The notes beneath the pieces were generated by a model. It worked only from the letters and a program-made list of their open reading frames with translations, was not told the origin of the DNA and did not search any database. This document shows positions 10,976 through 22,000 of a stretch of DNA of 64,000 nucleotides, one piece after another (within the stretch, counting starts at the first letter, position 1; every line of letters begins with the position of its first letter). This stretch comes from Phallusia mammillata. Lineage: Eukaryota; Chordata; Ascidiacea; Phlebobranchia; Ascidiidae. Position numbers and translations under genes: made by a program. The DNA is taken from contig QLIY01000349.1 in the NCBI GenBank assembly GCA_003260075.1, positions 54,279 to 118,278 on the forward strand. The letters run 5' to 3'.

Positions 10976-13900
10976 ACTTATAATGCTAGTATTAATTTTT
11001 GCCATGTTTTTGACTTTGAATAGCTGATGTTATGTGATGTTTGCACATTTTTTAAAACTTCGGATCTAATTGTTATATATTTATTTTTGTGTACAGAACA
11101 AATTAAACAAGCAGCGTTATTACGGAAGTATATGCGAAAATCTGAAGATGAACTGGATCTGCCAGAAACCGTTTCAGTGTTGACTGGACCATCAGGAGAG
11201 CGTGTATATGTTGTTGGCACTGCTCATTTCAGCAAAGAAAGCTGTACTGATGTGCAAAAGGTAACTATGTGTCACAAACTTGCAGGAAAAGTTTGTTTTA
11301 TGACAACACACAAGCTGTAAAATTCTCTTTTTTTGTAGTTATTGGATAGAAAACTAGGTTATTTTAATCAAGGGTGTTTAGGGGTATTTAGTTTTAAGTA
11401 TGATTATTCTGGGGGGGGGGGACTGGTTTTAAGTATAATTTTTCTGTTCAGTATTATATATAACTGCTTTGGGTATGAAGAAAATAGGAAAAGGTAATTT
11501 TGTATACTTTTTAAATATATATATATGTAACATCATAGATTGTGTGTACTATTCCCCAAAATTAATGTAAAAAATAGAGAGTAAAATGACAAATTATACC
11601 AGCAAAGTGTATCTCTAATATATATATATGCCAGTCCAGAGATAAATGACCTTATTAAACAACTGTCTATAATAGAAACATTTTGGTTTAGTTTATGTCT
11701 TTGTTTTAGGTAATATCAATGGTTCAACCTGATGCAGTCATAGTTGAACTTTGCGCATCTCGTGTCAGTGTTTTAAGTATGGACGAAGAACAGTTGGCCA
11801 ATATGTCTGATGGCAGTCGAATGGAGAGATTAAAGAAATGTGTGAAACAGGTTTGGGATATGAAAACTTCGATTTTACCTGTATTGGTTATTGATATCTT
11901 TTCGTGTGTATTTAGAAAGGAATTTTATCTGGACTTGTGCTGTACATGATGTTGCATATGTCTGCGCATATTACCAAAGAACTGAAGATGGCCCCTGGAA
12001 GTGAATTTCGGGCTGCTTTGAAAGAAATGAAAACGTATGCTTTTTGTCTAAATCTAAACCAGTGGTTTCCTATCTGGGGTTTGTGAACCAATAAGGGTCC
12101 TTAGGTTGGTTTCGAGAGGTAAATGCAAACATTTTAAACGGTTTTAAAGCTCATGATTGGGGTAAATTAGCAGTGGGGGGGGGGGGAGTGAATTTCGGGC
12201 TGCTTTGAAGGAAATGAAAACGTATGCTTATTGTCTAAATCTTAACCAGTGGTTTCCTATCTGGGGTTTGTGAATCAAAAAGGGTCCTTTGTTGGTTTGA
12301 GGGATAAATGCGAACATTTTAAACGGTTTTAAAGCTCATGATTGGGGTAAATTAGCAGTGGGGTCCACAGATATGATAAACTTATGAAAGGGGGTCCACA
12401 ACTATGAAAGGTTTGAAACCACTTGTCTAAACAGTATTCTCCAATTAGCTTTCTACATATTTTGTTGCAGCTATATGTATTAAATGAACCATGGGTCGGC
12501 AACCTGTTGCTTATGGGCCAAATTTTGAAAGACATGTGAATTTATTGTGACTTTTGCCTAACTGTTTCGGCCGATTGTTTAGTGCAGGGCTTCCCAAACT
12601 TTTAAGTATTTTAGTTTGTCACATATGATGGGGAATGTCTTATTTTACATATATTTGTCCCTCCTATGATAAAGATTTTTATTCTCAAACCATTATCAGC
12701 AAAAAATAATTACATACGTAACTAATTTAATTGCACATAACGAAATATTTAGTGTATTTGTATAATACAGGTTTACCATAATGTAATCAATCATAACACT
12801 CTTTATTTTAGGGTTCCTGGTTGTCGACTGTATCTTGGTGATCGACCCATAGAAATCACGTTACAACGAATGTTGGCTGCCTTGTCATTTTGGCAAAAAC
12901 TCAAATTCGGATTTTTAATACTTCAGGAGTTGAAACCAATCAGGTGAGGAAAGCCATTGAATCTTTTCCCTATACTCTGTGTGTGCTATTGTACTTAGTG
13001 TTGCATTGTTAGGGATGTCTGCATCCTGTCACTGCTAAAACAGGGGGGGGGGGGAAGGAAAGCCATTGAATCTTTTCCCTATACTGTGTGTGTGTTATTG
13101 TACTAAGTGTTGCATTGTTAGGGATGTCTGCATCCTGTCACTGCTAAAACAGGAAACTCAGTCAAATTAAGCCAGTCTGGTAATCTATCTTGCTTTTTCA
13201 GTTGACTAAATAGATTTGTCATAAAAGCCAACTGGCACTTTTTGAACAACTCACAAAAAATGCATCTTTCAAAATACTGAAATTCATTAAAATTATCACT
13301 TACTAATGTATGTGGTATTGTAAACTGGTTTATGTAACAAAAGGTTTCAGTTTTCTTGCTTGACTGATAATACCAGGTTATTGCAACAATACCAATGCGT
13401 TTAATGACATTTATGAGTATATTTAAAAATATAAATATAAAAATTTGCAATCTTAAGGGCTAACAAATGTAGTGAAGCAATGCTTTTGTTAATGTTGTAC
13501 ATTCGATTAAATAATTTGCAAGTTATATCAACACTAATTTAAGTTAATTTCAATTGATTGCAAAATGATTTTAAATTAGTTTACATGTAGGTTATTTCAT
13601 TTTTTCACAAAAACAAACAACAACACTGCCGTTTTTACAGTTTTTTACATGATTATACTTTTATCTGTCTTGTTTTCATTTATACTATTTTCCAGTGCTG
13701 AAGATGTTGAAAAAATGAAGCAGAGAGACATTTTCGAGCAACTATTGGAAGAAATGATGGAAGAATTTCCTCATGTTGCTACAGCATTGGTTGCAGAGCG
13801 CGACATATATCTTGCAGGATATATGCAGAAAACCATGAAGATGCCTGTTGTTTTACCAGATGACAGTAATATGTTGTTTTAATATATTATACCCAGTGGC

Positions 13901-14423
13901 GCAACTAGCGGAATATTAAGGGGGCAGGCAACTAGCGGAAAATTAAGGGGGCAGGCAACGAACTACCAATACGACTTTGCCAAAAACGATTGTATTGCTA
14001 AGTGCGTATCATAAGTTGGTCGAATGGTCCGACGCGCTTTTCCACTAATAATCTAAAAAAAATAGGATTCGTCCTTGGATTGTACGGCTTCGAATGCCGT
14101 GAAAATATAACACTTGTAAGTCACAAAGTCCATTGTGATAGTATATTGACGTTTTAATCTAAGGCATTGTTTCGTAACAAATAAACTCGTTCGACTGGGT
14201 GTTTACACGTTAATCTTTCAATATGTCTAAGTTCCAACAAAGATCGTTGTTGCGGTTATTTAGGTTGTTGTATAGGGGGGGGGGGGGGGGGGATACCAGA
14301 TACATAATAAGAAATTGTGCATTGAATGTGAAAAATTATGCATCCCTCTTTATTGCACGTTAAATCTCAAACACTAGTCTATCAATGATTAGAATATATT
14401 CCAGTTAATTATAAGAAACTGGT

Positions 14424-14488
<65 letters not shown>

Positions 14489-15321
14489 GAAATGTGTCTC
14501 TATTTTTTATGTCAAATGTCTCTGCTTCAGGCATAACGAAATATACATAATGTTTTTACAGGCATTCATCCAGCTGTGGTAGTGGGTGTCGTTGGTATTG
14601 GCCACACAACTGGAATTAAAGCACACTTTGACACAGAAATCACAGAAGAACAGTTAAATGAAATTTCCAGGTAAGTTTGCCTGCATTAGACTATAAAGTA
14701 AAAAAATCCTTTTTGACTGAACAATTTTGGGACTAATTGTTCTTATTTGTAGCAGTGTTGACTCTTTGGTGTTGTTTGTTTGTATGTTTTATTTTTTCTT
14801 AGCGGATGGAATATTGCCTAAATGTGTAATGCATCTGTCAAGCTGAATGTCATTTTATGATTAAGCACTCGGCCATCATTGCTTTAAATAACAAAATAAA
14901 AGGTCTATAAAAAAGCAAACTAAAACTCACGAAAAAAAGATCTGCATAAAACAAAGGCAGAAATAAAATAACTAAAGCAACTTTTGTTATTAGCATGTAA
15001 AATAGAAGAGTATAATTGATGATAAAATATTCTTTTTGCTGTTAAATCAATGAAAAAAACAACCTAGTTTTCCTGCAACATTGTCCCATATTTCAGCTAC
15101 ATTTTTAGCAACTGTATACCCCATCTTCAAAATTCAAAATTAACATTCTAAACTACTTGGTTTTTATTCTGTCAAGGATGCCTCCTCCATCACGTACTGG
15201 CAAAATGGTGAAGTTTTTCCTCAAAGGCGTAGTTTTCGCCACTGCTGCTTATGTTCTCTATGGTGTTGCTTGTTGGACAGGGATTCCAAGGCGTTTAAGT
15301 TATTGGACTTCGGATGTCTGA
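10018..15321 (+). CDS. TRABD: TraB domain-containing protein (TRABD)
   Basis: Eight exons: 10018-10237, 11097-11260, 11710-11850, 11916-12034, 12812-12943, 13696-13865, 14562-14670 and 15177-15321, giving 399 aa in one frame (human TRABD is a little shorter). The N-terminus is acidic and disordered. The TraB domain begins with VYVVGTAHFS (GTAH about residues 114-117), then VIVELC, SAHIT, LGDRP, ALSFWQK, VAERD and VVGVVGIGH (GH 329-330). Each matches the vertebrate protein in order. A hydrophobic segment at about 365-385 near the C-terminus suggests membrane anchoring. TraB-fold proteins include the Tiki and PrgY families; the GTAH and GxGH residues are the proposed active-site elements. Introns hold a hAT element, several G-run duplications and two long poly-G runs, but no exon is broken. 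A duplicate of the end of exon 4 lies at about 12187-12221 inside the following intron. Confidence 0.93.
10489..10880 (+). repeat. Direct duplication around a G11 run, TRABD intron 1
   Basis: The segment starting TTTGAAGGTCACTCTCC at 10490 recurs at 10717, separated by G run 10703-10713. The copies differ at several positions. The first copy continues into CTGCAGAGTGTGGCAGCTGC, a terminus also seen in the element at 58903. Confidence 0.8.
10917..10974. other. 58-base poly-G run, TRABD intron 1
   Basis: Pure G with no duplicated flanks. Probably a gap-like assembly join. Confidence 0.7.
11389..11447 (+). repeat. Short duplication around a G11 run, TRABD intron 2
   Basis: About 22 bases (GTTTTAAGTAT...TTCTG) occur on both sides of G run 11411-11421. 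Confidence 0.6.
12060..12424 (+). mobile_element. hAT-like element split by a G12 duplication, TRABD intron 4
   Basis: Termini CAGTGGTTTCC and GAAACCACTT. Flanks ATCTAAAC and GTCTAAAC form an 8-bp target duplication with one mismatch. The G run 12175-12186 and a repeat of 11999-12174 at 12187-12360 lie inside, so the true element is shorter, about 180 bp. Confidence 0.6.
12950..13153 (+). repeat. Direct duplication around a G12 run, TRABD intron 5
   Basis: The segment GGAAAGCCATTGAATC to AAAACAGG is present before (12950-13042) and after (13056-13153) the G run 13043-13054. Confidence 0.8.
14275..14292. other. 18-base poly-G run, TRABD intron 6
   Basis: Pure G without an obvious flanking duplication. 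Confidence 0.6.
14424..14487. other. 64-base poly-G run, TRABD intron 6
   Basis: Pure G, no flanking duplication seen. The next exon begins 74 bases downstream and is intact. Confidence 0.7.
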
Positions 15322-15427
15322 TTATGTTTTCTCTTCTTGTTTATGTTCCAGGAGATTTTGTTGTTTTGTTATTGTATATTGCTTGCCTCCAGAATAGGGG
15401 AAATGCTTGAAATGAACTGGTTATAAT

Positions 15428-15607
15428 CAGTGGTGGGATTCAAATTTTTTGTCAGCCAGTTCTATCACAAACGTCATATTTTTTAGCCGTTTCTGTTACA
15501 AAAAGTCCTTTCACAGTAACCGGTAATGCTAACTGGTTCGCTGATCTCAAAAAAATTCGTGGGACGGTTCTATAGAACCGGTGCGAACCGGCTGAATCCC
15601 ATTACTG
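15428..15607 (+). mobile_element. hAT-like MITE, family A
   Basis: CAGTGGTGGGATTCAA start and GAATCCCATTACTG end. Target duplication GTTATAAT / GTAATAAT (15420-15427, 15608-15615), one mismatch. It probably lies within the TRABD 3' UTR. Confidence 0.75.
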
Positions 15608-15915
15608 GTAATAATTATTATTTTCTGGATGGTGATTTGTGTTGGGGTAAATTTGCTGGCAGAAAACAATCATATTGCTTTTGTGTTTGCTTTTATCCAA
15701 TTGTACATCTTATAGTTTTGAATTTTGAAAAAGCAAGTCTGTTTTGTATCGTTTTCTTAGCAATTCAACGTTTTGCAACCAAAGCCCGTGTTGATGAGTT
15801 TTGTCTTTTTGTAACATGCACACTGTTAACTGTTAGTGCCAGATTTCATCATGAGACTTAATTGCAGATGAAAACCTGTTTTGCGTGAATTTTTACGTGT
15901 CATGTGCAATGGCGG

Positions 15916-15921
15916 AATAAA
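15916..15921 (+). terminator. Candidate polyadenylation signal AATAAA of TRABD
   Basis: First clear AATAAA found about 595 bases after the TRABD stop, beyond the MITE. An earlier unrecognised variant signal is possible. Confidence 0.4.
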
Positions 15922-16019
15922 AAGGACCGTGTTTTTAATAGCCTTTTACAGCGTTTGTTTTTTATATTTGATGGGTTGGCAATGGCTAAATGTTCTATAT
16001 GCTCACAATAAGTCCACCC

Positions 16020-16197
16020 TGTGGTGGGATTGAAATATTTTGTCAGCCGGTTCTATCACAAAAGTCCTATTTCTCAGCCGGTTCTGTAACAAAAAGTCCA
16101 TCGGCAGTAATCAGTAACGCTAACCGGTTCGCTGATCGTATAAAATTTCATGAGACGGGTCTATAGAACCGGTGCGAACCGACTGAATCCCACCATC
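16020..16197 (+). mobile_element. hAT-like MITE, family A, degraded
   Basis: Same internal order as 15428 (GGTGGGATT, then CTATAGAACCGGTGCGAACC, then GAATCCCACCA), with decayed outer ends and no clear target duplication. Confidence 0.6.
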
Positions 16198-16260
16198 TAG
16201 TCTGTAAATACAATTTTAATTGTGTTTTTAATTTAAGAAACTGGTGACAATTTAGTTTAA

Positions 16261-16400
16261 CCAATCCACTGAGGGACCACTGAGTTGGAGCAACGCCGCT
16301 TAAGTTTGTTGCTCAGGGATAAACAAGTGGCCAAGATGAGATTAGAACTCATAACCTTGTGAACACAATCGTTGACCTTGGCGATTCAAACCTCTGTTGA
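16261..16400 (-). repeat. Dispersed SINE-like repeat (minus orientation)
   Basis: Read on the minus strand it carries GAGCAACAAACTTAAGCGGC and TTGCTCCAACTCAGTGG, matching 21240-21345 on the plus strand. A GTTCTAATC box resembles a decayed polymerase III B box. Confidence 0.45.
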
Positions 16401-17550
16401 TCCGTGTTTTTATTGTGATTGGTACCTTGAGAAGGGCCATGAGAGCTGGAAAAAATGTTTTCCAGAATGGCAAATGCTTGGGATTTTCGTAATTTCAATG
16501 AGACAAGAGGTCAGGATAAAATAGGTACAACAAAAAGTAAAGACTTTTGGCGTAGACAATCAGAATAGTTTAACATATAAAATATAATGAAAAATAATTT
16601 ACTTTTGGCTGTATTATAAGGTTTAGCAGAAAATATGTAGACCATGTGTAAAATTCGTACAAAATATAGCTTGTGGATTACTATACCGCATAGGATTGTT
16701 TGGTGATCTGCAGGTTGGAAAAGCGGCGTTTTAGGACGAGTTTGATTGTTTGTCTTAATTTGATTGTTTTTTGAAACGGATGGAATGTTTTTAATAGTCA
16801 TAAAATCCTCCCAAAATGTGGGACATTGTCAGGGCTGCCATGAATCCAGCAATTAGGAAAAGATTGTGATTTAAGATTGATTTGCCAAAATATTAAAACA
16901 AACGATTTTATGGAATTTTGTATAAAGTTGGTTTTTATTGGTAACATTTACTTGTGCTAAAATAGATGCTAACTATATCTTTACTGGAACAAACAGTTTT
17001 CTCAATCAAGCTAGCTGTAGTGTGCTGACTGCTGATAAACTAAAGCCCAAATTTTGCTGTTTGTTGCAAATAAAAGAATGTGTTTTCATGGTGGCAATGT
17101 CTGATTTAGGATAACATGCTAAATTTGATGGTGGCTTTTAAGCAAGAAAAGAATAAAAACTGTGATGGAAAGAAATGCAATTATTAGATACTTCAAGTTA
17201 CCTGCGTACTTTATGCTGTTTATCTAGTCTGCAATCTGCATAGTATGGCAGATGCACATGCGAGTAGTTTTGAAAAAAAAACTGCCTGGTCCTGTTTATC
17301 GCTGGTGTTGTACTTGGTTTAATTGGTTTTGCATATATACTTATAGGTTATGCACGGACACACTCAGTACATAGTGATCCTGCTTGCCCGTGATCTCATC
17401 GCGATTTTTGTGGTGATTTATTTTGAATTGTGTAGTTTCTGCAAACAGACTACAGTGAAAAAAAATGAAATAAAAAAAGTATTTTTTTATATTTTGCACA
17501 GGAGTTTTATTTTAGCCCTAATTGTTAAAATCCTTAATTAGTTGTTCAAA

Positions 17551-18594
17551 ATGCCGTACAGCTCTGGAAAAGAGGAAGAGCAAAGCCGGAAACTCTTCGT
17601 TGGAGGGATTTCCCAAGAAACTACTGATGAAGCAATGAACGAATATTTTTCAAAGTTTGGGGCAATTACTGACTGTGTTGTTATAAGAGAACAAAGCACT
17701 AATAGATCAAAAGGATTTGGCTTTGTTACATTTGAAACAGAAACTGAAGCTGATAAGTGCATGGACAAGCGGCCACATTCACTTGACGGTCGCCAAATTG
17801 ATGTAAAGCGAGCTGTATCAAGGGAAGAGTCATCGAAACCGGGTGCTCATGTTCAAGTTAAGAAAATATTTATTGGAGGAATTAAAGAGGGTTGTGATGA
17901 AAATGCTTTGAAAGAATATTTTGGAAAGTTCGGTTCCATTAATTCATGTGAAATTCCGCGCAACAATGAGCAGCGGCCCAAGGGATTTGCTTTTATTACT
18001 TTTAATGACTTTGACATTGTTGACAAACTAGTTGCTAAGCGACACCATATGATCGCTGGTACCAGCTGCGAAGTAAAAAAAGCACTCTCAAAACAAGAAA
18101 TGGAAAAAGCAAAACAACAGTTGGAAATAAAACAGCAAAGTCGCCCACGGCGCGGAGGCGGCAGCGGCGGTGGTGGGTCCAATCACTATGGCAACGGTAA
18201 CCAAGGCTATGGTGGATATGATGGTTATGATAGTGGTGACTATAATAACGGCTATGGTTCATATGGAGATGGCTATGGCAGTTATGGAAGCTATAGTGAT
18301 GGATATGGCTCCGGTTATGGTGGAAATTCATCTGGTTATGGTCCAATGAAAGGACAGTATGGACAGCAGCAATCAAGAGCATCTGGTCCTTATGGTGGAG
18401 GCTATGGTTCTGGGAGCTATAATGCTGGCGGCGGCTCAGATTCGGGATATGGTGGATATGGAAGTTACAGCCAGGGTTACGGCTCTGGTGGTGGAAGCGC
18501 TTATGGTTCCAGCAGTAACTCTGGCTATGGTAGCTACACAGGCCAGAACCAATCCGGATCCAGTGGTCGAGGGCGTGGCAGAGGAAAATACTGA
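17551..18594 (+). CDS. HNRNPA: hnRNP A/B-type RNA-binding protein
   Basis: Uninterrupted 347-codon frame starting ATGCCGTACAGC; a longer start at 17542 would need TTG and is not used. RRM1 has LFVGGI (15-20) and KGFGFVTF (54-61). RRM2 has IFIGGI (106-111) and KGFAFITF (144-151). KRAVSRE, KPGAH and EVKKALSKQEM match the hnRNP A1/A2B1/A3 core. The tail from about residue 200 is Gly/Tyr/Ser-rich, a prion-like low-complexity region. It contains GPMKG and SGPYGGG, the pattern of the A1 M9/PY nuclear import signal, and ends RGRGRGKY. The family packages pre-mRNA, controls splicing and shuttles between nucleus and cytoplasm. The coding region has no intron, unlike vertebrate genes. A pyrimidine-rich AG at 17500-17501 suggests a 5' UTR intron or trans-splice site. 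Which vertebrate paralogue is closest cannot be decided by eye. Confidence 0.93.
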   Translation: MPYSSGKEEEQSRKLFVGGISQETTDEAMNEYFSKFGAITDCVVIREQSTNRSKGFGFVTFETETEADKCMDKRPHSLDGRQIDVKRAVSREESSKPGAHVQVKKIFIGGIKEGCDENALKEYFGKFGSINSCEIPRNNEQRPKGFAFITFNDFDIVDKLVAKRHHMIAGTSCEVKKALSKQEMEKAKQQLEIKQQSRPRRGGGSGGGGSNHYGNGNQGYGGYDGYDSGDYNNGYGSYGDGYGSYGSYSDGYGSGYGGNSSGYGPMKGQYGQQQSRASGPYGGGYGSGSYNAGGGSDSGYGGYGSYSQGYGSGGGSAYGSSSNSGYGSYTGQNQSGSSGRGRGRGKY

Positions 18595-18877
18595 TCAATT
18601 TTGCCATATGTTTGTATTTTATAAAAAAACATGTCAGAATTTCAGTGAGGTACATCAAACAATATACCAGTGAGAAGTTAAGAATTTTAAATATTACATG
18701 TTTTTTAAACAAACAATAGCAATCAAATTGATTTATATTTTCTGACATTTGTAATGTTTTTGTCAAAATTTTGTTTGCTGCCAACTTAAGTGAGTACATT
18801 GCCGCAACTATTTTTTCTTTCTGTGCAAAAAACTCTAACTTTAGCAGTTTATTTCGTAGCATATAATGCAACTGATA

Positions 18878-18883
18878 AATAAA
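18878..18883 (+). terminator. Polyadenylation signal AATAAA of hnRNP A/B
   Basis: AATAAA 284 bases after the stop, about 100 bases before the probable RNASEH2A leader splice acceptor. Confidence 0.6.
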
Positions 18884-18966
18884 TGCCAGTCAGTTTTATT
18901 TATCTTTTGTTTGATTATTGTATTGCTGTGCTGTACTGGTATAATTGATCCAAGGAACATTACTTT

Positions 18967-18982
18967 GGTTTCACTTTTATAG
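18967..18982 (+). promoter_or_regulatory. Possible splice or trans-splice acceptor upstream of RNASEH2A
   Basis: A pyrimidine-rich stretch ending TTTTATAG at 18982, 94 bases before the RNASEH2A start and about 100 bases after the hnRNP AATAAA. It fits a spliced-leader acceptor in an operon or an ordinary 5' UTR intron end. Confidence 0.35.
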
Positions 18983-19076
18983 AAATAAACTATTGTTTGT
19001 ATGCATTGAAACTTTCCTACTTATTGCCTCAGAATTAACACACATAGGCTGCTTAAAAAAACTGTTTGTTACAACA

Positions 19077-22000
19077 ATGGATATATCAACATTTCTTTCG
19101 AAAAGTGATGAGAACTACAAAATGCATTCAGAAATACCTGATTTACTGAAAGACGGACCATGTTGCCTTGGCATTGATGAAGCTGGCCGTGGACCAGTGC
19201 TAGGTAAGTTTTTCGAGCGTTTCATTTTCTGCTACAATGACAAATATTTTTTGTGTTTATGTTCGTAAGGTATGAATCATGAAGAAATGATGTTGGCATT
19301 CTATAATGTGTAGGGATGCAACATTTTTAAAACTGTGTGATAATTTTTGAGGAATGATGTAAGCTTTTATGTTTAGTGACTTGATTGGTTAAAAGTGGTT
19401 TTGCGTTTGAAAGGTTTCATTAATAATTGTAGTATTTTCTTGAAATGTTTAAGTTAAACAATGATTTAATGTATGCTGGGTTGTCATACCGTTCTTATTT
19501 CGAAGATTTGTCTTTATTTTGAAGAGCAATGTCATAGAAAAATGTATTATCCTCATGTTTAAAAAATGTCCTTTATTGACTTGAGTCGTCATTTTGTCTT
19601 ATTTTTAACAATTAAAAGTCGTTTATGGCAAAAAATATGGTATATATATGTTATATGTCATGGCTCATGTAAATGCAAAGATTTGTACAAAAACATTAGT
19701 TTCGTGAGAAAATTTTATTTTTCATTTCTTATGTGGGGTTCATGGCTATATGCTATGCTACAACATTCACAAATTTGTTTTAAGCTGCCATCAAGTCTAT
19801 GTTGTGTATCTATAGAATGAATTCTTTTGTTAGTGTTTGTCATAAATTTGTAAAGTTTTTTTAATGATTAGCTGCACTACCAAACACTTTTGTTATGACT
19901 AAAAACCAAACACAAAATAGTGTTAATTATTCAAACATGCTTACCTAATAAGTTAAACTTATTCAGTGTCAGCCAATAACCACGTGTACCTATTACTTTT
20001 AGGACCAATGGTGTATTCAGCTTGTTTTTGTCCTATTTCTAAAAAGCAAGACTTGGCTGACATGGGTTGTGATGACTCGAAAGTTTTAACTGAGGAAAAA
20101 CGAGAGGAATTGTTTAACACATTACACGAAGCTAGCAGCAAGTTTATTGGCTGGATGACTAATATTTTGTCTCCTAATTACATTTCAAATTCAATGCTTA
20201 GCAGGTAAGGAATGCTTGCTTCTCGACATCCATAAATGAACAAAATGGTAAAATTAATATGCAGCTAACTAGAATCTTTTGTAACTGAATCTTCAGCTTT
20301 TTTCAGAACCAAATACAATTTGAATTCTTTGTCTCATGACACTGCCATTGATTTGATCCGATCCACAATAAAACTCGGTGTGGATGTCAAGGAGGTGTTT
20401 ATTGACACAGTCGGGCCACCAGAAACATATCAAGCTAAACTAAAGGTACAAAAAAAGCAAAATACTCTTTGTTTATTAAAGGGTATAATGAATATGTTGG
20501 ATGTGTTAATGAAATTCTATATGATATTGCAGAAAAATTCGTTTTGGCTGATCAGAGAGTATTCTAGTGCTTTTGAAAGATGTAGAAACCGTTTTACATG
20601 TTTTTTATTGACAATGGAGCATTTTTTTAGAAGTTCCTATTGCATCTATTGTTGTTGTTGCTAAAATTTTGTTAATGTGTGGCTATTTCAACTATCGCTA
20701 TACTTTGTGTCACAATACCATTTCTCAAAAAGAAAACCTGCATTTATCAGAAATACAAAACCTTTGTGCAGACAAATCCATTTAATCACATATCAAATAT
20801 GCCTGTTTTAAAAACTGTTTTACAATTAACTGGAGTATGTAATTATCGAAATTTGGGATAGCCTTTGGCTTTACAATGCATATGCATTTAAGCTGAATAT
20901 GTGATTAACATGTATGCAGTTAACCAGATTAATGTGTATATTGCAGAAACTCTTTCCAGACATTAACATTTGTGTTGAGAAAAAAGCTGATGCCAAATAT
21001 CCAGTAGTAAGTGCTGCAAGTATTTGTGCCAAAGTATGCAGGGACCGTGTTATCAAAGAATGGGTGTTTTTTGAAAACAATGAAATGGACCGGAATTATG
21101 GGTCAGGTTATCCTTCAGGTGATAGTTTGTTTGAAAGATTTAACTTAAACTGATTATTCAATATCAATGCCTTAACTATACTGTTAGATTGTGTGATTGT
21201 TCACATATATTTGTGGTTGTTTTTTAAGTTATGTTGGTATTGGAGTTAGCCAAGATGTCATAGGTTCTAATCCTATGTCGGTCGCTTGTGTTTCCTTGAG
21301 CAAGAAACTTAAGCGGCATTGCTCCAACCCAGTGGTTCCCAATGTGTTGAACTAAATTTAAGTCACCAACTGCCTAAAACCAAAAAAAATCAAATAAAAA
21401 ATAATCAACGGACTTGCAATAAAAACAGGCAGCTCGGCGGCGGACTCATTGTGACCATAACGCATTCAGGCGTTGTCCGCCCGCCGAAGATAAAAATGAA
21501 AAACAAACGTACAGCGTATTTTTGCTTGTTGAGATAATGATCTCAGATTTTTGTCTTAATTTCATAAGGTCTGGGTAGTGACCTTATGATTACAAAACCA
21601 TTAAACCAATAATAGTAACTGCTGTATCTACTGTGAATTTCAAATCAAATGCAATTGAACATCTGGTACAGGCCAATACTTACATTTTGTTGTTATAATT
21701 TGGCATTGGCTTGTACGCTGACTATTTAAATATGCGTAAAATATTTTTTTTTAGTTATCTTGTAATAATCATGTGCTTTTGTATTATGTGAGTGTTAATG
21801 CCTGAACTTTGCAATAGGACAACAGCAAATGTTAACTATACAATGTGCAATTTATTTTGTATGTATATTGCAGACCCAACAACAAAATCATGGTTAAGAA
21901 AGAATGTTGACCCTGTATTTGGGTTCCCAAACTTTGTACGCTTCAGTTGGTCCACAGGTAAGAAAAAATGTCCTACATTACTTGTGGGGACTTTGATTGT

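Larger units (their letters stand above)
15322..17550. other. Intergenic, TRABD to hnRNP A/B
   Basis: Contains two family A MITEs (15428, 16020), a possible TRABD polyadenylation signal (15916) and a SINE-like dispersed repeat near 16260. No coding sequence recognised. The last 49 bases are probably hnRNP 5' UTR. Confidence 0.6.

Noticed and set aside
18035-18871. 278-codon minus-strand frame opposite hnRNP A/B
   Set aside because: His/Ser-rich shadow of the Gly/Tyr repeat codons; no independent support.
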